From a virus, in IMG/VR virus record IMGVR_UViG_3300021437_000017, positions 1 through 63,911 of that record: 63,911 bases of DNA; one strand, 5' to 3'. Of the stretch, positions 59,261 through 63,911 are shown in pieces. The notes beneath the pieces are model-generated. The model saw nothing but the letters and a program-made list of their open reading frames with translations, did no database searches and was not told the DNA's origin. The position numbers were made by a program, and so were the translations under genes. Position 1 is the stretch's first letter; each line of letters starts with the position of its first letter.

Positions 59261-59280
59261 GGGGGGGGTGGGGCGGGGGG
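59261..59280 (+). other. G-quadruplex-prone G tract
   Basis: G8-T-G4-C-G6 runs on the + strand, four or more G runs with one-base loops. It lies in a gene-poor stretch between 59128 and 59399, about 120 bases past the end of the AT-hook-like gene. Such a tract can fold into a quadruplex in single-stranded DNA and stall polymerases. Confidence 0.7.
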
Positions 59281-59398
59281 TGACCCTCAGATTGATGAGG
59301 CCAGAGGACGTTCTATAGCCCCTCCCTATTCGCGCCTGTTCGAGATTTTCCTTCAGAACTCGCCAAAAATTTTACGGCGGTCTGGTTGGGGATTTTTC

Positions 59399-59590
59399 TC
59401 AGTCTACCTTGGCCGACTTGCGGGCTTTTGCTGCGCCTTTGGTTCTGGCTTTGGATGCGCCTGAGAAAGGATCGGAGGGTGGTCTGCCTCTGCCTGGTTT
59501 GCGGGGGCCGGCTGTTTTGGCGCGGTCGAGTTCATGCTGAGCGAGGATGTCGCGGACGAGTTGTTGGCGGTAGGTGAGGGGGGTGAGCAT
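59399..59590 (-). CDS. Small basic protein with AT-hook-like motif
   Basis: This 63-residue product starts MLTPLTYRQQLVRDILAQHE with ribosome site aagga, then a highly basic tail: PRKPGRGRPPSDPFSGASKA followed by Lys/Arg/Ala repeats. G-R-G-R-P is the core of an AT-hook. It lies next to the AT-rich candidate origin, so a role in origin architecture is possible. Confidence 0.55.
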   Translation of the reverse strand: MLTPLTYRQQLVRDILAQHELDRAKTAGPRKPGRGRPPSDPFSGASKARTKGAAKARKSAKVD

Positions 59591-59699
59591 GGCGGTGTCC
59601 TTGGGTTGGTTTTGAGGCGCGGATGTAGTTCGCGGTGCGCGCGGGCAAGCGTCAGCGCCGCCCGTCGTCGTCATCCGCGAAACGGGGGATAACACGTAT

Positions 59700-59990
59700 G
59701 CTGTGTGTCCCATTCCACATCTGTTTTATACTATAGTGGAAAATTGAGATGTGGAACGTAGGATTTGGGGGATTTGGACATAGAGGGATTTGGGGGATTT
59801 GGAATAGATGTGGCGAAGATGTGGGAGGGATGTGGAATACAATTTGGATATATCTGATTTACAAAGGAATTATTGATTAAAAGACTGTGATTTTTCGCGT
59901 TTTTACGTCTTTTCCAAAATTCTTCATAGTGCAGACAATTTGGATGTGTATGAATTTAACCGTTTTTTACAAAACGCATATTTTCAGTGA
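59700..59990. other. Candidate replication origin with iterons and AT-rich region
   Basis: ATGTGG occurs at 59749, 59808, 59819 and 59830 (and inverted at 59715-59720); the last three are spaced exactly 11 bp, one helical turn. GGATTTGG-GGGATTTGGA is repeated at 59761 and 59786, 25 bp apart, and CAATTTGGAT at 59840 and 59936. From about 59840 to 59990 the sequence is strongly AT-rich. It abuts the 3' end of the replicative helicase gene. This is the usual composition of an iteron origin. Confidence 0.6.
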
Positions 59991-59992
59991 TT

Positions 59993-61333
59993 TTAAGTGT
60001 TTTTGAGGCCATGAATCCTGCGTCCCTTGCCATCTTTTCCGACATCGCCCATTTCGATGTTTTTGCTCATCACAAGTTCTCGCATTGCGTCCGCCAATTC
60101 GGTCTTTGTGCAGCCTTCTCCGAGTTTGTTTTCAAGGATCAGGTGAGGCAGGTAATATCGGCCTGAAGTGTTGTTGCCGTAGAGCTTGACTTCTGCCAGT
60201 CTTGAAATGGCAGAAAGGATGGTGGCGCGGGCCTTGCGTTTCCTGAGGGTGGCCATTAGACCCGGTTCTCCTTGTTCCTGAAGTTCCGGGACCAACACTC
60301 CTTCGTTAAACCTGAATTGGACGTAATCCATGCGGGTGTAATTGGTTTTGCGTTTGGCCAACACTCGATAGTCTGGGTCCGGGGTGGCTTCCGGGTCGGC
60401 ATGGGCGTCCGGCAATTTGTCGTCGAGATACCAGCGCATCCTGACTGCGTTCTCCCAAGCGGTCGACCCGCTGTATTCGCTGTTGGGTGCCTTGGACGGG
60501 TGGCCGAGCAATATCGGGCAGAACGGGCGGTCTGTGACCAAGCCAGCGATTCCGTTCAGGAACAGGGTAACATCGTGGCGCACGTTTTCATTGGCGCCGA
60601 AGGTATGCCCCAAATTATCCAAGATCAGGATATCGGCGCGCCAGTCTCCGACCTGCTCGCGCAGCAATTCAAGCTGAGGGGTCCACATTGGCCTACCGAA
60701 CTCGGTGGTCAGAAGCGTGTTTTCCATGCCATATCTGGCGTCGACGTGAAAATCCTTGAGCGCAGATAGCCCAATTCCAATTTGTTTGCAGATTGCCGCT
60801 TCCCGCCGCCAAAGCTGGTCATGGTCGTCCTCGCACGCGAAATAAAGCACCGATACCGGGTCGACGGCCGCGCACCAAGTCGGCAACCCACATGCCAGCG
60901 CGGTTCCGAGTTGCTGCACCAACAGGCTTTTGCCGATGCCGCCGCGCCCCGCCAAGAGCGTCGGGTGCCAAGAAAGCCAGTGATCGAGCAGCCAGTTGAA
61001 CGGCGGCGGTTCCAATCCATCGAGTGCCGCCCATTGGAGGTAGTTGTGTCGCGGTTTGTGGTCATCGACCCGATCGTCAGGCGGCACGACGTGCGGTTCT
61101 GTCACGCCGGGGATGCTTTCTGCAGCCTCAATTACCGGATCAGGCGGAGCCTCGCCGTTGCCCCGATTCTTGAGTCTGCCGGCAGCGCCGTCAACCCAAT
61201 TGGTCAAATCACGGTAACGTTCAACGTAATGCGACCGATCAGCACGAGGCAGAGCGGCTTTATCTGCATCCGGCATTGCCTGCCACGCATTACGGAACTC
61301 GAAATCATCAAGTTCCGATAGGTTGCCGGTCAT
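59993..61333 (-). CDS. RepA-like replicative helicase (RecA-fold ATPase)
   Basis: This 446-residue protein starts MTGNLSELDDFEFRNAWQAM, coupled by ATGA to the upstream gene. The ATPase core (about 110-320) has Walker A LLAGRGGIGKSLL, Walker B ILILDNLGHTF and CPILLGHPSKA (sensor-type His). This is the hexameric RepA/AAA_25 helicase type. The C-terminal 80 residues look like a winged-helix (TKTELADAMRELVMSKNIEM). No separate primase was found. Confidence 0.82.
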   Translation of the reverse strand: MTGNLSELDDFEFRNAWQAMPDADKAALPRADRSHYVERYRDLTNWVDGAAGRLKNRGNGEAPPDPVIEAAESIPGVTEPHVVPPDDRVDDHKPRHNYLQWAALDGLEPPPFNWLLDHWLSWHPTLLAGRGGIGKSLLVQQLGTALACGLPTWCAAVDPVSVLYFACEDDHDQLWRREAAICKQIGIGLSALKDFHVDARYGMENTLLTTEFGRPMWTPQLELLREQVGDWRADILILDNLGHTFGANENVRHDVTLFLNGIAGLVTDRPFCPILLGHPSKAPNSEYSGSTAWENAVRMRWYLDDKLPDAHADPEATPDPDYRVLAKRKTNYTRMDYVQFRFNEGVLVPELQEQGEPGLMATLRKRKARATILSAISRLAEVKLYGNNTSGRYYLPHLILENKLGEGCTKTELADAMRELVMSKNIEMGDVGKDGKGRRIHGLKNT

Positions 61334-61524
61334 ATTCCGCACTGTTTAGCAATGACATTGGACGCGGCGAGGTCTTCTTCGAGCGTTGCATCCTGGTGCG
61401 CCACAACCCAAGCGTACTTCAGATCATCGAAACGATGGTATGCCTCATACATCGGGCGTTCAATAAATGGAAAATAGGCCCTAGTTGGGTATCTTGAGTT
61501 CTTCAAAACCCGGCGCTGGGTCAT
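61330..61524 (-). CDS. Small protein, paralogue of the next gene
   Basis: This 64-residue product starts MTQRRVLKNSRYPTRAYFPF and ends ASNVIAKQCGI. Its C-terminal half aligns with the upstream 57-residue protein: AWVVAHQDATLEEDL with VWAQNHPRATAEEYR, and AKQCGI with AARCGI. Both stop as GGA-ATA-TGA, overlapping the following ATG. The pair is a tandem duplication placed just ahead of the helicase gene. Confidence 0.65.
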   Translation of the reverse strand: MTQRRVLKNSRYPTRAYFPFIERPMYEAYHRFDDLKYAWVVAHQDATLEEDLAASNVIAKQCGI

Positions 61525-61694
61525 ATTCCACACCTCGCCGCTATAACCTGCATCGCTTCCCGGTATTCCTCGGCGGTCGCGCGAGGGTGATTCTGCGCCC
61601 ACACCGTTTTCTCAAACTCGTAGCGTTTGAAATCCGGGAAATATGTGCTGTTCTTCGGCTTGGGGATGTAACGGCGCTTGTAGCCTCTCTTCAT
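61521..61694 (-). CDS. Small basic protein, first of a tandem paralogue pair
   Basis: This 57-residue product starts MKRGYKRRYIPKPKNSTYFP and ends AMQVIAARCGI. It has ribosome site aaaggg and is coupled by ATGA to its paralogue. The basic N-terminus suggests nucleic acid binding; its place ahead of the helicase suggests a replication accessory. Confidence 0.6.
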   Translation of the reverse strand: MKRGYKRRYIPKPKNSTYFPDFKRYEFEKTVWAQNHPRATAEEYREAMQVIAARCGI

Positions 61695-61904
61695 ATTTGA
61701 ACCCTTTCAGGGCCGCCCCGAAGAACGCAAGGTGAGAATTGCCAGGAGCAGAGCGCGCGGGAACGCGCCGTGGACGGCTCTTGCGGTGGGGCGGCTTTGG
61801 AAAGACTCAATCAATCGCTCCTTCGGCTTCTCACAGCCGGAACCGCTAATCTGCGCCTGCTTTATGCCGTTGTCAAGCGCTGTCGCAGGGATTATCATTG
61901 CACT
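61695..61904. promoter_or_regulatory. Divergent control region between helicase operon and Q-like gene
   Basis: Rightward: TTGTCA (61870-61875), 17-nt spacer, TATCAT (61893-61898), 6 nt to ATG 61905. Leftward: TTGACA (61876-61871), 17-nt spacer, then CAGATT as a poor -10. The two -35 elements overlap, so the promoters compete. A - strand open frame (61707-61898, ending RALLLAILTLRSSGRP) crosses the region; I do not count it as a gene because it would start inside the promoters. Confidence 0.55.
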
Positions 61905-62246
61905 ATGGACGACGGCTTCGAGTGGGTCGAGCGCTGGCTCGATATCTGGGCAAACGATATGAGGGACCCCGACCTGCGGCTTGGTGCCCCGAGCAAATCC
62001 GCGGGTTTCGCCGGGGGTGGCTGGGGAGAGAACCGCAATCTCGCGGAAGACTGGGAAGCCGAAGGCAACGCCCGCGCGATTGGCGTTGTGGACGCCGCGC
62101 TACGCGACGCCGCTCCCGCCGAGACGGCGGCAGTGTTCCACGTGAAACTGAAATCCGTCTTCGCCTTTCGTGTTCCCGTCGAGATTGCGTACCGAAATGC
62201 GCGAATGAAATGCGGCGTCCGGCTGCGCGCGAATGCCTTCTGTTGA
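61905..62246 (+). CDS. Q-like late antiterminator or activator
   Basis: This 113-residue product starts MDDGFEWVERWLDIWANDMR, the same kind of opening as small Q-like antitermination proteins, which are also often encoded just before the late promoter. The C-terminal half (AVFHVKLKSVFAFRVPVEIA) resembles the sigma-region-4-like part only weakly. Location is the stronger argument: its stop codon overlaps the -35 of a promoter with a terminator 30 bases downstream. The start codon lies 6 nt after a -10 box. Confidence 0.6.
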   Translation: MDDGFEWVERWLDIWANDMRDPDLRLGAPSKSAGFAGGGWGENRNLAEDWEAEGNARAIGVVDAALRDAAPAETAAVFHVKLKSVFAFRVPVEIAYRNARMKCGVRLRANAFC

Positions 62247-62271
62247 CATTACCGTAAACCAAGCGTATTTT
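62243..62271 (+). promoter_or_regulatory. Late promoter, pR'-like
   Basis: Consensus TTGACA (62243-62248) overlaps the stop of the Q-like gene. A 17-nt spacer leads to TATTTT (62266-62271). It is the only good + strand promoter before the terminase and structural genes. With the terminator at 62301 it forms the pattern of lambda pR'-tR', in which Q modifies RNA polymerase at the promoter. Confidence 0.75.
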
Positions 62272-62300
62272 TACCCGCGCGGGCGAAGTTTTGCCCAAAA

Positions 62301-62325
62301 AGCCGAGAGAGTCGGCTAATTTTTT
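62301..62325 (+). terminator. tR'-like intrinsic terminator right after the late promoter
   Basis: Stem AGCCGA/TCGGCT with a 5-nt loop is followed by AATTTTTT. It begins about 22 bases after the expected transcription start, so the unmodified transcript would be a short RNA. Just before it lies a second small hairpin, GGGC/GCCC. The 117 bases to the next gene hold nothing else that I can name. Confidence 0.75.
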
Positions 62326-62442
62326 GCGCTGGCGGTGCCGTAATACTCCTTCCCGCCACGCAATCCGGGCGCACCGAACTTCCTGTCTTTGCCGGCATAG
62401 CAACGGTGCCGCCCGCCCCATCAACCACCGGAGAATCCTCTC

Positions 62443-62862
62443 ATGGCAGACCGCCCATTCACCCAGTATGATCAGTTCATCGAACCCACGCAGCAAGGCC
62501 CCGCTGGCGATGATAATCGCCCGTCCTTCGACAATATCACCATCGGCAACAACAAGGCGAACAACAGCGGAACGGATATGCCGATGTCGCCCACGGAAGA
62601 TCCGCGCGACACCGGAGACCAGAGAGAAATACAGGACAACGGCACTCAAAACGCGCATTTTTCCTGCGGCGGACTGCCTTATACGCCAACCTATTCCGGC
62701 GAGAATCCGGCTCCAGATCGCGATAGCAACCAAGCCGAAGTCGCGGATTACGGCCTGAACGAAGGCGTCGAAGTCGGCTGCGATTGCTCGATTGCGAATT
62801 ACGGCTTGGTTGGCGAGAGCCCCGCGGCCGGTGGGGGTATCGCCAGAAATAAGATGGACTGA
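62443..62862 (+). CDS. First late gene, hypothetical acidic protein
   Basis: This 139-residue product starts MADRPFTQYDQFIEPTQQGP with a ribosome site (cggagaatc). It is acidic, rich in Asn, Gly, Asp and Pro and looks mostly disordered; the last third has Cys pairs (VGCDCSIANY). It is not a recognised family. Its place as first gene of the late transcript suggests a virion or packaging accessory. Confidence 0.6.
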   Translation: MADRPFTQYDQFIEPTQQGPAGDDNRPSFDNITIGNNKANNSGTDMPMSPTEDPRDTGDQREIQDNGTQNAHFSCGGLPYTPTYSGENPAPDRDSNQAEVADYGLNEGVEVGCDCSIANYGLVGESPAAGGGIARNKMD

Positions 62863-62864
62863 TC

Positions 62865-63347
62865 ATGCCCTGGACAGCCAAGGACGCCGCCAAGCATGAC
62901 AAGAAGGCGAACTCTGCTATTGCCCAGCGTCAGTGGAGTCATGTGGCCAATAGCGTCCTCGCCAAAACTGGTGACGACGGCAGGGCGATCCGGGAGGCGA
63001 ATGCAGTGATCGCGCGCCGCTCGCACGGCCTCGACAGCGTGAAGAAATTCGCTGATGGCGGGAAGGTTCACGCATTAGGCGGAGACAACGACGAATTGCG
63101 GACTTACATCCAGCCGCCGATACCGAAGCGTATTAAGCGAGCAATAATCACTGGCGGCGTGGGGCAAGATAAAGCGGATGTCCCGTCTCAGCAGGCGATT
63201 GATGAATATCGCGATTCCAGGACCCGCAAGAAAGAAGAGGCAGCAGGCGCGCCCACCGGGTATGCGCACGGCGGCCCCGTCAACATTCATGGGGTTGCAA
63301 TGCCTAAGCGCATGTCAATGCACCAACAGAAAATGATGAGGGGTTAA
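62865..63347 (+). CDS. Late protein with AKDAAKHD motif, unknown
   Basis: This 160-residue product begins MPWTAKDAAKHDKKANSAIA and continues QRQWSHVANSVLAKTGDDGR, a motif seen in many phage proteins of unknown role. Gly-Gly motifs (FADGGKVHALGG, YAHGGPV) resemble those in the large ejection-type proteins at 18752 and 22411. It precedes the small terminase gene by one base. Confidence 0.65.
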   Translation: MPWTAKDAAKHDKKANSAIAQRQWSHVANSVLAKTGDDGRAIREANAVIARRSHGLDSVKKFADGGKVHALGGDNDELRTYIQPPIPKRIKRAIITGGVGQDKADVPSQQAIDEYRDSRTRKKEEAAGAPTGYAHGGPVNIHGVAMPKRMSMHQQKMMRG

Positions 63348-63348
63348 G

Positions 63349-63911
63349 ATGGAATATTTCGGGCCGAATGGCACCCCGATGGGGAAGATACGGGAACATT
63401 TCCGTGGCGCGAGCGGCGGCAAGCGTACCGACCGCGGCCTGACCCCGCGTCAGGAGCAATACGCCTGCAACCGCGCAAACGGGATGAGCCAGTCAGAAGC
63501 TTTTCTGGCACTCCCAAACGTCCCTCCCGATAAGAAAAAAACTACCGCAAAAGCGGCCGGGCAATCCATGGAATATAAGCCGCATGTCGCCGCCCGCATC
63601 AAGGAAATTATCGAGCAGAAGGCTACCATGATCAATAAGGCGGCGGTCAAAGCCATCGCGCGGGCCGCCGTGGATAAGGAATGGGTGCTGCGCGAACTCG
63701 TGAAGAACGTCAGGCGTGCGAAGGTCGAAAAAGATTTCAACGCCGTGAACCGCTCGTTGGAACTCGTCGGCAAGGAACTGTGCATGTTCATTGACCGCAA
63801 GGAAATCAGAACAGGACCGCTCACCAATCTCACTGATGAACAACTTATTGAACTCACTGCCGCCCTCGATGCGGGACTCCCCCCCGGCGCGATTGGCGCT
63901 TTTGGCCAAAC
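63349..63911 (+). CDS. terS: Terminase small subunit, N-terminal part (continues at 1)
   Basis: This frame starts MEYFGPNGTPMGKIREHFRG, has an HTH-like region (LTPRQEQYACNRANGMSQSE) and a helical middle (IKEIIEQKATMINKAAVKAI), and runs off the window end; through the circular overlap it continues to base 192. The DNA-binding N-terminus and helical core fit small terminases. It is directly followed by terL. Confidence is limited because it was not compared with a database. Confidence 0.75.
   Translation, partial: MEYFGPNGTPMGKIREHFRGASGGKRTDRGLTPRQEQYACNRANGMSQSEAFLALPNVPPDKKKTTAKAAGQSMEYKPHVAARIKEIIEQKATMINKAAVKAIARAAVDKEWVLRELVKNVRRAKVEKDFNAVNRSLELVGKELCMFIDRKEIRTGPLTNLTDEQLIELTAALDAGLPPGAIGAFGQ
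63778..63911. repeat. Right copy of terminal direct repeat (circular overlap)
   Basis: This copy of positions 1-134 differs by one base. It lies inside terS. Removing one copy gives a closed circle of 63,777 bp. Confidence 0.9.

Noticed and set aside
59189-59464. 91-codon + strand frame over the G-tract
   Set aside because: It is made of Gly runs from the G-tract, has no ribosome site and overlaps the opposing basic gene.
61707-61898. 63-codon - strand frame between the helicase operon and the Q-like gene
   Set aside because: It starts inside two overlapping promoters and lacks a ribosome site. The ending RALLLAILTLRSSGRP looks oddly familiar from other prophages, so it deserves a database check, but I cannot support it.
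1-63911. CRISPR array
   Set aside because: No regularly spaced identical repeats with unique spacers were seen; the 5-bp array at 21353 and the 11-bp iterons are of a different kind.

Overview
The window is a complete, circularly closed genome of a tailed phage, probably a short-tailed podovirus. The last 134 bases repeat the first 134 with one mismatch (position 122 versus 63899), so the unique genome is about 63,777 bp and the small terminase gene runs across the ends. A P22-type portal, an N4 gp56-type major capsid protein, no tape measure, sheath or tail-assembly genes, and a 2,903-residue polyvalent virion protein fit the broad group around Bordetella BPP-1 and Burkholderia BcepC6B. The host is probably a Gram-negative proteobacterium: the phage carries LPS-type heptose genes, and strong sigma-70-like promoters and Shine-Dalgarno sites are common. 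No integrase, reverse transcriptase, CRISPR array or partition gene was recognised.

Layout. (1) Late operon, + strand, from a Q-like antiterminator gene (61905-62246) and a pR'-tR'-like promoter and terminator (62243-62325), through the origin of coordinates to 32870: terminase, portal, capsid, tail, spike and ejection-type proteins. Three insertions interrupt it: a class 3 intein in TerL; a cargo block of sugar methyltransferase, methyltransferase-heptosyltransferase fusion, initiator-like tRNA and terminator (4719-7029); and a reverse-strand regulated cassette (21179-22397) containing a pentanucleotide-phased repeat. (2) Carbohydrate operon, - strand, 40747 down to 32871: a LexA-like regulator, heptose-pathway enzymes (nucleotidyltransferase, PfkB kinase, SIS isomerase), an SDR, a thiamine-diphosphate enzyme split in two by an HNH endonuclease gene, a radical SAM protein and a glycosyltransferase. 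(3) Host-interaction and lysis genes, + strand, 40797-44394. (4) Early genes, - strand, 50226 down to 44679, including a Sak4-like recombinase and a RecE-like nuclease. (5) A compact lambda-like control region (50282-50510) with a 52-residue HTH gene between two promoters of the same design. (6) Early + genes 50639-52733 ending with RusA. (7) - strand genes 61694 down to 52776: RepA-like helicase, candidate iteron origin, ArdC antirestriction protein, SNF2-like helicase and DNA methyltransferase.

How it fits together. The control region appears to drive leftward recombination genes and rightward early genes from promoters sharing an ATTGGCA element between -35 and -10. The same design recurs at the cassette promoter at 22369-22397, suggesting one regulon. 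Four regulator-like genes start 6 to 8 nt after a -10 hexamer, as in leaderless mRNAs. The carbohydrate operon together with the late-operon GT9 heptosyltransferase would let the phage make and transfer a heptose-type sugar, plausibly remodelling the host surface; that role is inference.
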